A stretch of DNA of 64,000 nucleotides from Schistosoma haematobium. Taxonomy: Eukaryota > Platyhelminthes > Trematoda > Strigeidida > Schistosomatidae. Position 1 is the first letter of the stretch; every line of letters begins with the position of its first letter. The notes under the pieces were generated by a model. That model did not search any database and had not been told where the DNA came from. It was given only the letters and a program-made list of their open reading frames with translations. The DNA lies in the NCBI RefSeq assembly GCF_000699445.3, contig NC_067196.1, forward strand, positions 84,558,364 to 84,622,363, written 5' to 3'. The position numbers and the translations under genes were made by a program. Positions 22,320-32,040 of the stretch are shown piece by piece.

Positions 22320-22480
22320 TCACTGAAAACTGGAGGGTACTAGGTAGCTTTTTGACCTTAATTTGGAGTGGGTTGGCAGTGAGCACATATCACTCAACGA
22401 AGGACTAACTCCAGGACATTTAATTAATTTGGTGGAACATGAACCGTCAGGTCCACTGAGTTGATCAAGATTGGTACAGT
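22320..22480 (-). mobile_element. Degraded family B SINE relic
   Basis: Order of weak matches on the minus strand: ACTCAGTGGACCTGACGGTT region, GTCCTGGAGTTAGTCCTTCG, GTGCTCACTGCCAACCCACT, then CAGTTTTCAGTGAT. Ribozyme core lost. Confidence 0.35.
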
Positions 22481-22704
22481 TCTGATTTCAACCAACGGTT
22501 CTCATACAAATAAAAACAACGACTGCTCTTTGACTTTCAGTAGCCACCCAACTAAGATCCATCTATGAGGTATGCAACTTACAAATTAAATAAATCTCCA
22601 TAAAGCCCCTTCAGCTTAATCATGATTGTTACTCAGAATTCACAATTACCCTATTTATAATTTATTAACAAACCATTAAGTTATATCCAATAACTTTTGA
22701 CAGA

Positions 22705-22858
22705 TGTCTCTGTGGATGCGCATTGCTGAGGACTCCCAAAATAGGACGAAACGACCGTCCATTGCTTTCATGTTTTCCATAGTAGTCTAGCTTCAATTGA
22801 CTCATGAATTAAACTGTTAAAAATTACTATAATATCCACAAAACCCCTCACTGTTTCT
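22705..22858 (+). mobile_element. Family B hammerhead SINE, 3' half
   Basis: Starts inside stem I (GTGGATGCGCATTG). It has core CTGAGGA, GAAA, stem III CGACCG, GTC at the cleavage site and stem I 3' arm CATTGC, which still pairs with GCATTG. Stem II is slightly damaged (CTCCC...GGAC, first pair C:C). The tail runs to TCCACAAAACCCCTCA. No tRNA-like part. Confidence 0.75.
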
Positions 22859-23177
22859 ATATTTATTCACAGAGAGTAGATTCAATTCGGTTACAACATG
22901 ATAAGAATACATTTATTACTCATAGCACACCCACAGTGATTATGATTTTAAATATTGTAATTTTGAAAACATCTAACGAACATGAGTCTCTGTTGTAAAA
23001 GTTATTATTAAGTGTTTTCAAATGACAAATCATTAAACAACTGATATTTTTCTCTATGATTTGTAATAAATGTCGAATTTATTAGGTAGGTGCTTACGCG
23101 ATAGAAAAATCTGCTATTCATTCCAAATGAAAAGTATATGTTTATTTTAACTTTAATACCTATCAAAATTGAATTCA

Positions 23178-23310
23178 TGAGTTAGTCTAAGCTAGACCAC
23201 CATTGAAAACCTGAGAATATTGTACGCCCTTTTTTGTCCAAGTATTTAACTCCTTCTGTACGCGGGACTCGAACCCAAGACATTTGATCTCGCCTGTGAT
23301 CATGGATCAC
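23178..23310 (-). mobile_element. Family B SINE 3' fragment, inverted against next copy
   Basis: Tail (rc AGCTAGACCACCATTG) and a B-box remnant (rc CGGGACTCGAACCCAAG). The ribozyme core is deleted. Abuts the plus-strand copy at 23313. Confidence 0.55.
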
Positions 23311-23312
23311 AA

Positions 23313-23510
23313 AATTATCGGTCGATTGAAGTTAAACATTAACACTGTTGTATGCTGGCACAATGGTCTAGATGTTAAGCGTTCACTCAGGTGATCAAAC
23401 AGGGTTCAAGTCCCACATGTAGGGTCGTGGATGCGCATTACTAAGAAGTTACATAGTAGGACAAAAAGGCTGTCCAGTGCTTCTAGATTTTTAATGATGG
23501 ACTAGTGAAT
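23313..23510 (+). mobile_element. Family B hammerhead SINE, diverged
   Basis: tRNA-like module (GGTCTAGATGTTAAGCGTTC, GGGTTCAAGTCCCAC) and ribozyme region with core CTAAGAA and CAAAAAG for GAAAC, so inactive. The tail is short. Confidence 0.65.
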
Positions 23511-23894
23511 AAAACTTAAAATACTAAGATCTTCACAAATCCCAAAAATTTAAATTTATATACTAAATTTTCACACTATCACTTGCTTACATTAGAATAA
23601 GTTAGCAAGATGCATTGTAATTAATTATTAACTGGATAAAGAAGTAATTCTATCATTTCAAGAAAGTCTATATCTGTATATACAAATAAATATTTTTTTA
23701 TTGAATATTTGAAGGTCCTTTGAAAGCTAATCATTTGATACTAGAATTTTGAAAGTATTTCTGCTTTAATGAAATTTCGGATAAGTGATTTTAACATCAA
23801 ATGTAAGAACTACTATCTTTGGCATGAAATTATGTAAGCATGAAGTGATTTTAGTTTACCAGATATTTTTTAGTGGTTATTTTAATATTTCAAT

Positions 23895-24250
23895 GGTTGA
23901 GATCATGAGCTAGACCACTATGGAAAACCTGGAGGCAATAGACAGACGTTTCATCCTATTGTGGGACTCCTCAGTAGTACGCATCCATGACCCAGCCTCG
24001 CGGGATTCGAAGCCCGGAACTACTAGTCTCATGCGCGAGCACTTGACCACTAGACCACTGAGCTTGCAATCAACAGTGATAACATCTAACTTCGACTAAT
24101 CCACGCGATCAAGTGACACATCCATCATTGTCTTCAATGAGTTACTGTCTCACAAATGACCCGGTTGAACTCCACTGGTCACTGATTCTCTCTAGAACTC
24201 CAGGACATACATCTTGAAGCCAGTCACTAGTGAGCATATGTTGATTAGTA
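23895..24250 (-). mobile_element. Full-length family B hammerhead SINE with consensus core
   Basis: Minus strand: leader starting TCAACATATGCTCACTAGTG, tRNA-like module, then ribozyme with core CTGAGGA (N7 is free in hammerheads), stem II GTCCCACAATAGGAT and GAAA. Stem II keeps all but its closing pair (G:U) and stem I is partly mismatched. One of the better preserved copies. Confidence 0.8.
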
Positions 24251-24335
24251 TCAGAAGGGGTTTTGTGGAGATTTTATTAATTTCAATAGTTGAGATCATG
24301 AGTCGATTGAAGCTAAACCACCATGGAAATATTGC
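24251..24335 (-). mobile_element. Tail of a second family B copy, head to tail with the first
   Basis: Begins right after the leader of the previous copy: rc of TATCAGAAGGGGTTTTGTGG and GAAGCTAAACCACCATGG. Two units in the same orientation share a leader-tail junction, as at 5796. Confidence 0.7.
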
Positions 24336-24509
24336 TCATTGATAAATTTTTCGAAATCTTTTATCGACTAGTAACATTTACAAACGTTCTTCTTAATCAA
24401 TAATATGTATTGAAACAGCTGTTACATGTTTCCAAGTTTTCAGTGGTTGTCTTATTCATATTGATTTAGAATTTCAATTAAACAACGGTTTAGTCAAGTT
24501 TTACATATC

Positions 24510-24912
24510 TAGTACCGTTGGCCGGATACCATCAGCAACAGCCTACTGTATGTGAGAATAAACCATCTTCCAAATGAGGAGGAAATCAGGAAAAGATGTT
24601 GGAAGTGGATAGAACATACATTATGGAAATCATCATACTACATCACGAGCCAAGCACTAACTTTGAATCCTGAAGGGAAACAGAAAAGAAGAAGGCCAAA
24701 GAACATAATACGTTGAAAATTGGAAGCAGATATGAAAAGAATGAATAGCAACTGGAAAGAAGTGGAAAGGATTGCCCATGATAGAGTTGAATGGAGAGTG
24801 CCGGGGAGCGGCCTATGCTCCTTCACGAGTGGTAACAGACATAAGTAAGTAAAGTAAGTAAGTAAGTAAGCAAGTAAGTAAGTTAGTAAGTAAGTAAGTA
24901 AGTAAGTAAGTA
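24510..24912 (+). mobile_element. RTE-type LINE 3'-end fragment with long TAAG tail
   Basis: Matches the C-terminal part of the RT ORF ([24 protein letters not shown], then [20 protein letters not shown] and RRRPKNIIR) and ends in an expanded tetranucleotide tail, TAAG repeated about 17 times with small variants (24838-24912). Tail-seeded microsatellites are usual for RTE elements. Confidence 0.85.
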
Positions 24913-24914
24913 AC

Positions 24915-25870
24915 CATTTTGACTGTTCTGTTTACCTTATTAATAATAATTTACATATGTTCCATGTAATAAATTACACAATGATATCTCTCCCATACTT
25001 TCTCTTGCAGTTGTGGTCTATACTTAGATCATTATGGAAAATAATTATAGATTTACTCTATTAGTAAACAGTATCTACATAGTGTACGCTCCACACAAAA
25101 TCATAACTATTAAACATTTGATATCATATAAATTAATACATCTATGTGTAACATTTAAAGTAAACAAAGTGATTAGACAAATTGACACTTTATTTCACAA
25201 CATTTAAAAAAGGGTTTCTTTCATCAAGGGAATATATGAAACAATATGGTTGAAATCTGTCAATATGTAGAAGATTACAATTTGAAAATATTATCATAGC
25301 AACCAGTAACGTGACATATAAAATCATTATTACATTTTATATAAAATAAAACAATTACATATCGAATAATTAACTTACTCTATACGTTTCATTATTATGA
25401 ATACGTTGTTCATTCATTTTTAATTAGGTAATAATATTTTTTGCAATGTATATTTCACTTAGTAACTATATTGATTATTTATTCAGTATATTATGATGAT
25501 TATTTTTATCATTAAAAAAAAAGAGAAACAAATAAAAAGAGAATAATTTTATCCAATTAAATATTCCAAAGAAAAAAGAAAAAAAAATTTGTATCCTTTA
25601 GTTCCTCCACATTCATTGATTGTTACTATGCTGTTTTATGGAAAAGAAAAAAAACAAAGAAGAAAAACATAAAACAAATTTGTTTTTGATATTTAAATGT
25701 ATCTCAATCATCATAGATTGTTATTGATAAGAAATTTATAATGTTATTCACATAATTCACACAATTGGTTGCAAAAAAATGTTATTATATTGGTTTATTC
25801 AATGTGTCATGAATCATTTATTATGGTTGTTGTAATTACTTATTAAAATAGAATACATCATGAAGTAATC
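24915..25870. other. Unassigned AT-rich stretch
   Basis: Contains purine-rich runs (AAAAAAGAGAAAC at about 25515, AAAGAAAAAAGAAAAAAAA at about 25570). No gene recognised. Confidence 0.35.
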
Positions 25871-25874
25871 TTAT

Positions 25875-26110
25875 TCTCAGAAGAGGTTTAGTGGGGATTT
25901 AAGAAATTTCACGGATTGAAATCACGAGTCAATTGAAGCCAGACCAACATGGAAAACCTGCAAGCACTGTACGGCCGTTTCGTCTTAGTATGGGACTCAT
26001 CAGCAGCGCGCATCCACGATCCCGCACTCCGGGAGATTCGAACGCAGGACCTATCAGTCTTGTGCCAGGCGCTTAACCAACTAGACCACTGAGCTGGCAT
26101 CCAACAATGT
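25875..26110 (-). mobile_element. Family B hammerhead SINE with canonical CTGATGA core
   Basis: Minus strand: tRNA-like module (rc AACTAGACCACTGAGCTGGC), ribozyme, tail. The ribozyme (about 25960-26015) has the textbook core CTGATGA and GAAA, stem II GTCCCATACTAAGAC, stem III as the palindrome ACGGCCGT, GTA at the cleavage site, and stem I arms GCGCTG and CAGTGC (one G:U). Of all copies here it is closest to the classical consensus. Confidence 0.82.
25960..26015 (-). ncRNA. Hammerhead ribozyme motif, type I, consensus core
   Basis: Core at 26003-25997 (CTGATGA) and 25981-25978 (GAAA). Cleavage would follow the A complementary to position 25970. Helix III is only 3 bp with a 2-nt loop (ACGGCCGT), a layout that in known cases favours dimeric (double) hammerheads. 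Activity is predicted from consensus only. Confidence 0.65.
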
Positions 26111-26164
26111 TTTTTTTACTATTCTATCTACTGATACCTGAAAGGACCTGTGAATAATTTTTTC

Positions 26165-26620
26165 TGGTTAGCGTTTGTTTAGCGAGTTAGTTTTTCTACG
26201 GGATGAGGTCGCTAACTTCATGCTCAACCCTGCACCTTTATCCGGGCTTGGGACAGGCAGTAGCTCCAGGGGGACTCCAGGCGGGGTTGCCACCTGTGAA
26301 TGGTATCTAGATATTTCGGCGAGACTATAATTTATGGACAAATCAATCCGATACAAGACAACAGGTCATGGATTTTGGTGTGAAGTTCACTCATCCATTT
26401 GAATAGATAGAGTCTTGGCATTATAGCTGATATCAGTTCGTGATGAAAACTCTAGATCTAATTCTTAACTTTAATCATCAACTGTAAATCATAATTCTAA
26501 TTCCTCAGACTGGTTTATAACCCTCATTTGGTCCTAGTTATTAGGTAAACACTCTCAAGGTCAGTCTAGCGTCTCTCAAAGGTTGTCCATAAATTATCGT
26601 CTCACCAATATTTCAACAAG
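26165..26620 (-). mobile_element. RTE-type LINE 5'UTR/leader fragment
   Basis: Two linked parts: 26170-26300 matches (rc) the GC-rich leader before the endonuclease at 14455-14520, and 26375-26620 matches (rc) the 11200-11480 fragment. Both are therefore the 5' region of one LINE family, here on the minus strand and lacking ORFs. Confidence 0.65.
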
Positions 26621-26624
26621 TTTC

Positions 26625-27435
26625 CTGTTTTATTGTTTATTTTTATAGATCATTGTGTGGATTAATTGTATAACCTATTCAGATGCATTTGTGAAAAGGT
26701 TCCGACCTTTCATTGTAAAAGCTATAAAGATTCGCAATCAGAGACATCATGATGGATGACATTATGCATTTTAAAAAATGAATATTATTCAAATGTCGAT
26801 TTCTGAATTGTTAACATCTAACTGGAGATTACTCAATATTTATCATACGGATCAACCAAAAATTAAGAAACGGGAACTCGCTGAAATACTTTGTGGTAAG
26901 AGTTCTATATTATTCCCAAAAATACAACGTTGAATAAAGATAATAATAAATAGATACTATAATTGCTATTCTTATAGCTTTGATAAATTATACCACTGAA
27001 AGAAAGAGTTTTTCTCCCTAAAAATGTCTTTAGTGTTCCCATTAATTCCACTAAATCAGCATAGTATAGTCATGTGAGGAAAGAGATAGTCATCAAGAGC
27101 GACACTAAATAATCGCCTTGTCATACTATAAATTAACCCAAGATAACAATCTGGATAACTGGATACTGAGCTAATGATCTAAAGTAGGTATCATTATCAA
27201 TGTTTGACTGGAAAACTTCGAATAAAGTGGGCATTAGGTAGAATGTTATAACTAAAAATCTCTGTGGCCCTAAATCATTTTTAGAAATGCTAACAAGATT
27301 ATCACATCTGAAGAGGACAAACAAAATGTACGAAGGCATGTAATTAACGTCTTAAAATATAATAATTTCCTTATGAAGATTATCAGTTCATTAAAACAAA
27401 ACGTTTCGTTGCTTAATAGTAACTCGACTGAAATA
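26625..27435. other. Unassigned AT-rich stretch
   Basis: A minus-strand open frame at 27133-27339 has no recognisable domain. Its setting next to a Penelope-like element suggests it may be part of a retroelement, but I cannot support that. Confidence 0.3.
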
Positions 27436-27439
27436 CTAT

Positions 27440-28062
27440 GGATTAGTATGGTAGAGATGTCGTTCAGAAGAACGATGAAAGCTCCACGACTGAACCATCC
27501 AGCTCAGAGAACGAAACTCCATCAAAACCATGGATTGGTACTGCAATTTCACCCTACCGCCATGGCACAACAGAAAAACTACAAAGAATTTTAAACCAAC
27601 ACAGAATCAATGTGTATTACAAAACAACAAATACCTTTCAAATTACTTTAGTTTGCTACAAAAGAAAAAATTACTTTTATGTTAACACAGAACTGTGTCT
27701 ACAAATTAGGATTTGTCAATTGTGATACGTTCTATATCAGAGAGTCATCTCGCGAAATCTTGACTCTAGTCAAAGAAGATCTTAGGTGTAAAAAGAAAAC
27801 AACCCCATACTCCCTTAGAATTGGATAGATTTCAAATTAAATTGGCAATAGCAGTTCACGCTATTTTGAACAATCATCAAATAGATATAAAAAAACATCA
27901 AACTATTACAAAAAGAAAGGAAAGTAGCTGGAGCTTTTCACATAAGACCTAACCCTACTACTCTCAACAGAAAAGAAGGCCTAACTATCCATCCGACTTG
28001 GACTATATATTCAAACTTCGATGTCTGATATTATTCACACTTTACACTGTTTTCGTACATAC
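27440..28062 (+). pseudogene. Penelope-like element, C-terminal GIY-YIG endonuclease region
   Basis: In one frame: RDVVQKNDESSTTEPSSSEN, then KPWIGTAISPYRHGTTEKLQ and RILNQHRINVYYKTTNTFQI. After a shift: NCVYKLGFVNCDTFYIRESS followed by REILTLVKEDLRCKKK, which matches the GIY-YIG nuclease signature VYKL-x-C-x-x-CD-x-x-YIG-x-(T/S)-x-R. Then AGAFHIRPNPTTLNRKEGLT. The Gly of YIG is replaced by Arg (YIR). Stops at about 27594 and in the 27825-27950 stretch and frameshifts show it is dead. The RT domain is missing upstream. Confidence 0.82.
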
Positions 28063-28117
28063 AAATTAAAGTTCATCCTTTCTCACAACAAAGGTCATAT
28101 TTTTTTCATTTTGATGG

Positions 28118-28200
28118 AGTTTTCTTCTCTGAGCTGGATAGTTTGGTTGTGGAGCTTTCGTCGTTCTTCAGAATGACATCATCAGCACCAACTTCTACGT
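28118..28200 (-). repeat. Penelope-like segment, inverted relative to the element
   Basis: Reverse complement of the segment at 27450-27530 (GATGTCATTCTGAAGAACGA in rc, then the SSTTKLSSSE-type coding). It forms an inverted repeat flanking the endonuclease remnant. Either a second insertion or the inverted terminal-type arrangement often seen in Penelope-like elements. Confidence 0.65.
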
Positions 28201-28204
28201 GAGC

Positions 28205-28730
28205 TACAAATCTTCTCCGCTATCTCATATCTTTTTCACCTCTAACCGTGCACACATGCACACACACAAATTCACATACATGTCGCTTATAAATCACCTT
28301 GGCCAGAATGACGTAGCATTGACCTGTTTTTGATCTTACCTAATATTCTTACTTTATTCTTTGTACTATTTAAACTTGGATTTTCCTGTATTTGATTATT
28401 TATTCTCTAAAGAAGTGGCTTGCATTGAGTCACGAAACCCTAGAATATCTAATTTTTCTACTCATTAGGGTATTACAAATATACCAGGTTTTTATTTATA
28501 ATGATCTAGAGGTTTCATCATTACGCTTAAATCTAGAAGTAACAGATTCTTAGTCCCACCAAAGATGATCAATTTAAACAACAATAATGTTAGAAATTAC
28601 AATATAATATCTATTTCATGATCCCTCAGTCAGTCAGTCAGCTACAACGTAGGACCAGGCACATATATGAACCGGTTGCCATACCCCAATAACACAACAA
28701 GATGGACACCGGGTTCATAAAAGTAGTTAA
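28205..28730. other. Unassigned stretch between two retroelement ends
   Basis: Includes a CACACA-rich patch at 28250-28270. No gene recognised. Confidence 0.3.
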
Positions 28731-28734
28731 TTCA

Positions 28735-29735
28735 GAGGTATTTATTTATTTATTTATTTATACACATGAATATTGGTACAAGAGAGCGCCAATATATATG
28801 CGCCACACAAAACAATGAAAATTCGAGAGGAATACAAAGGAAGAAAAAAAAAGCTAAGGAGCGCAACAAAAAAAGGAGAACAATAACGAAGAGATTGGTG
28901 TAAGGTAATGTGCTAGTAATCAGGGAACGCAAAGGTACAATCAAAAGAAATCTTTCAGGTAAGGGAGACACAACCACTTTTTATGAAGAAAGTAAAAGAA
29001 GGTTACAGCAGGATCGCCACTGGCTTCTATTCTGAGCCATATCTGATAACGTCTCTAGCCACTGTGTTGCACCATCTCTCAGACCCCAACCAGGGAGTCG
29101 TGAAGGACCAACACAAGCCAGTCCTTTGCAGCTTTCTTTCATGCCACGACACCATGTCATGCACTGACCACCTCTCCGCTTCTTCCAACCAGTCCCAGAG
29201 TCGGCAAATAATGCACGACGTGGAATTCTCTAGGACGACATTCGTAGAACATGTCCAAGCCACCGAAGTCAGTGTTTCAAGATGGTAACACCAATTGAAT
29301 TATCATCTCTGTGCCCGAACACACGATGCCGAGCCTCTGCATTACTAACATGGTGTTTCCACTGAATGTCAGCAATCCTTCGGAGACAGCGATGATCGAA
29401 CACAGAGAGTCGTCTAACGTCCTCAACTCGGAGAGACCAGGTTTCACAAGCATAGAGTAAAACTGCTCTCACCGACGCGTTGTAGATCCCACCTTTTACA
29501 GCCAGACTAACATCACGAAGGCGCCAAAGGTGGCCCAGATTGGCATAAGCCGCTCTGGCTTTCACTATACATGCATTGATCTCATCACTCACACCCCCAC
29601 CAGCACTTATGCAGCTACCCAGATACACGAACTTCTCGACTATTTCTATCTGCTCACCATCCAGGGTGAGTACAGGATTGGAATCCTGCCAGTCTTGTAG
29701 AAGTACTTTGCACTTCGAATAAATTTGGCTAAAGC
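28735..29735 (-). pseudogene. Second LINE family, RT C-terminal part and 3' tail
   Basis: Minus strand: LQDWQDSNPVLTLDGEQIEI, VEKFVYLGSCISAGGGVSDE, KARAAYANLGHLWRLRDVSL, ASVRAVLLYACETWSLRVED, LSVFDHRCLRRIADIQWKHH and RHRVFGHRD. This is the post-catalytic region of a LINE reverse transcriptase. After frameshifts, WDWLEEAERWSVHDMVSWHE follows. The 3' end is a TAAA-type tail (28738-28760 on the plus strand is (ATTT)n). The 5' end is truncated near 29735. It differs in sequence from the RTE copies above. CR1- or RTE-like clade; not resolved. Confidence 0.82.
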
Positions 29736-29789
29736 AAGAATTATTATTATTATAGCGGAATGATATGAATTTACTATATTTCACGATTT

Positions 29790-30180
29790 CTCATCAGCTG
29801 ATTAACAGCTAAACATAATAGTATTAATCATTAAAAATTGGCTTAAATACTTTATATCATAACACTGAAAGAAAATTCTTTTTAATGAAGACTATTAAAA
29901 AGAGAAATAAGTATGGAAGAACAATAAAAGATGATTATATGCCAAATAGTGTGAATATTTATTGGTTGAACACAAGAATATTCTAGAATAAACAACAAAG
30001 AACATAGAAACAGAATTATTTAGAAATAATATATTAATGCTGTAGTTACACAACTCTTAAAAAATTAACTAATTGAGTACAGACCAGACAAGAATTGAGA
30101 ATTAAGAATCAGTTTCACGAAAAGAATTGGGCAACAAACAATGAATGAGATCACTGTGGCAAAGCAAGATTGATAACTGA
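29790..30180. other. Unassigned AT-rich stretch
   Basis: Nothing recognised. Confidence 0.3.
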
Positions 30181-30184
30181 ATCT

Positions 30185-30905
30185 TTATGAATACATCATT
30201 TTTGTTTGAGTCTTTTTATGACAGTTGCTTAGGCAATCTATAGTAAATTTCACGTTTTGTTTATTGATTATCTTGAAAGAGTTTGAGATACTAGCACCAT
30301 GGCTACTGTCAAGCAGATGGAGTGAGATCACAATGCTAAAAACATACTGTCCTCTTAGTCTAAGTTTCTGTAGAACGTGCTCAGTGATGCGGACACTATC
30401 TATCCTTCCTGTTCTTACGATGTGTGCTTGGGCACATATATTTAAGCTGATAGATGCAATAGGTGGCATAAGATGGGAATTTGTCCACACACGACTGTCT
30501 TGATGAGCGATTCGTTCAATACAAAGAGATCAGCTTGGCGTCTGGATAATTCCTTATAAACTGTCTAGTTTCCACTTATTTATTTATTATTATGAACATT
30601 ATTCAATATTATATTTTTGATTCAATATAGAATTCTCAGCACCAAGTATTCCAACAAGTTTCCGTTTCTCACTTCTTGATCGATCTTGACGACTAATATT
30701 GAGTCGTCGCCAGTTAGAAGTTGGCAGTCCAGGAAACGACATCTGAATGATGTACATTCTTTTAGCTGCATATTTCCAGCCGCCACAATGTCTCCGATTG
30801 CATTTTTGTAGCTGAATAGGTTGTGCGATCAATAGATATAATGATGTGTTAAAACAAGCAAAAACATATAATTTGTTGAAATATCTAGAGGGCAGGAACA
30901 AGTAG
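30185..30905. other. Less AT-rich, probably retroelement-derived region
   Basis: Two blocks (30185-30503 and 30600-30900) have open frames on both strands and a base composition like the transposon fragments rather than the background. I recognise no domain. A short piece near 30590-30650 recurs near 20610-20660. Possibly the 5' remains of a retroelement. Confidence 0.35.
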
Positions 30906-30949
30906 CCCAGATGTCCAAGCAGGCCGTCAATCTAATAAATCATTTATAA

Positions 30950-31740
30950 CAGAAAAATAGAAATATAAGTGCTAGGAGGTAGACTAGACAGTGTTTATAA
31001 TAGTTGTGAAAAAAGACGAATAAAGCATATTAATATTAATTCATGAGATAGGAAAGATAAAATTTGAACAAAGCTAAAATGTTGATTGTTTATCAAGTCA
31101 TGACGATCATTTTCCACAAACGCAAAGATAGAAGACTCGACTTACTGACAGTAGATCAATTGAACAGTTAATAATTTCATTGGTTGGTTTCATACTTTAT
31201 CAATACGACCTGTGAAGCTTTTATCTAATTTGAACTTATATTAACCACAGAGTAATGCATTGGTAAATAAGGTGATCATTTAATGTAAGTCAAATATGTC
31301 CTATTTACTTCAGTTGACGATAACATAGTTGTCTAATAAAATCCTGGTTCTTATTGGTTCTTTAGTTAAAAATTACTTGACTTGACAAAGTGAAAAATCC
31401 TCTAGATGCTACATGTTCAATAGGACAAGACCGATTTAGATCGATACAATGATGAATACAAAGATGTGAGTAAATGTTTATTTATGCACCAAACACTGAT
31501 CCCATCACTGATCAAAGCAATATCAAAATGTAAAGGGAAATAATGATCATTTAATTATATGATCAATAGTTCAATTTGTATTCAATGAACTGATCAGTTA
31601 CTTATCTCTTTATTTACTGTTATCCCTCATAAAGTTGCACAGACAGACCACCAGGATTCTTTAACAAACTCTGTTTTCCGTTCCCCTTTCCAGTTGTTTA
31701 CAAGTTATTTTCTTTCTTTTGATGTCTGCTTCCAATCTCC
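30950..31740. other. Unassigned AT-rich stretch left of the satellite array
   Basis: Ordinary AT-rich DNA up to the abrupt start of the array. The array begins inside a monomer at TGGCCACATTGCAAC with no partial repeat before it. Confidence 0.35.
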
Positions 31741-31808
31741 AAGGTGGCCACATTGCAACATGATCGATAGCATTCGATCTGCACTAATAAGGACTAGACA
31801 AGCATGAG

Positions 31809-31832
31809 ATTGATCACCACCCAGTGATCAAT
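31809..31832 (+). repeat. Perfect hairpin in the satellite monomer (first unit)
   Basis: ATTGATCAC and GTGATCAAT form a 9-bp stem with a 6-nt loop (CACCCA). It is conserved in the units I read and in the single-copy SINE at 1769-2082 except for one base (ATTGACATTGATC side). In the old copy at 9104 this zone has become a much longer inverted repeat. Confidence 0.7.
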
Positions 31833-31872
31833 CAATTGTGATTACATCTCAGTCCTACAGGAGGTTAGTCAC

Positions 31873-31947
31873 GGCTCGGATAGCTCAGTGGTAACGTCTC
31901 TGACTGTGAAGCTGGGTGACACGAGATCGAATCCGCCAGGGAGCACC
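31873..31947 (+). promoter_or_regulatory. tRNA-like pol III promoter module (first satellite unit)
   Basis: A 75-bp segment from GGCTCGGATAGCTCAGTGGT to GGGAGCACC. The A box (TAGCTCAGTGGT, 31881-31892) and B box (GATCGAATCC, 31925-31934) are correctly spaced for an internal pol III promoter, and the ends can pair (GCTC with GAGC), as in a tRNA acceptor stem. The anticodon arm and inner acceptor pairs are not tRNA-like, so it is a tRNA-derived SINE head, not a tRNA gene. Repeated in every monomer. Confidence 0.75.
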
Positions 31948-31954
31948 AGTTCCC

Positions 31955-32040
31955 TCAAGATTACAGGTACACCTTGCTGACGAGTGCCAAGTAGCACGAA
32001 ACCCGGGTCCAGGGTTTCCTGTTGACTACCTCCAACCACC
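31955..32040 (+). ncRNA. Hammerhead-like motif (first satellite unit)
   Basis: Core CTGACGA at 31977-31983, perfect stem II GTGCCAAGTAGCAC at 31984-31997, GAAA at 31998-32001, stem III ACCC with GGGT, then T at the cleavage position (GTT, weaker than GTC). Stem I next to the core is not well paired: I see only ACAGG with CCTGT or GGTA with TACC farther out. The layout matches the Smalpha hammerhead of schistosomes, but cleavage by this version is doubtful. Present in every unit. Confidence 0.6.

Noticed and set aside
30185..30503. Open frames on both strands as a host exon
   Set aside because: No domain and no clear splice-site pair; composition is like the retroelement fragments nearby.
31873..31947. 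Cluster of about 46 functional tRNA genes
   Set aside because: A and B boxes are present but the anticodon arm and most of the acceptor stem do not fold as a tRNA. It is a tRNA-derived SINE head.
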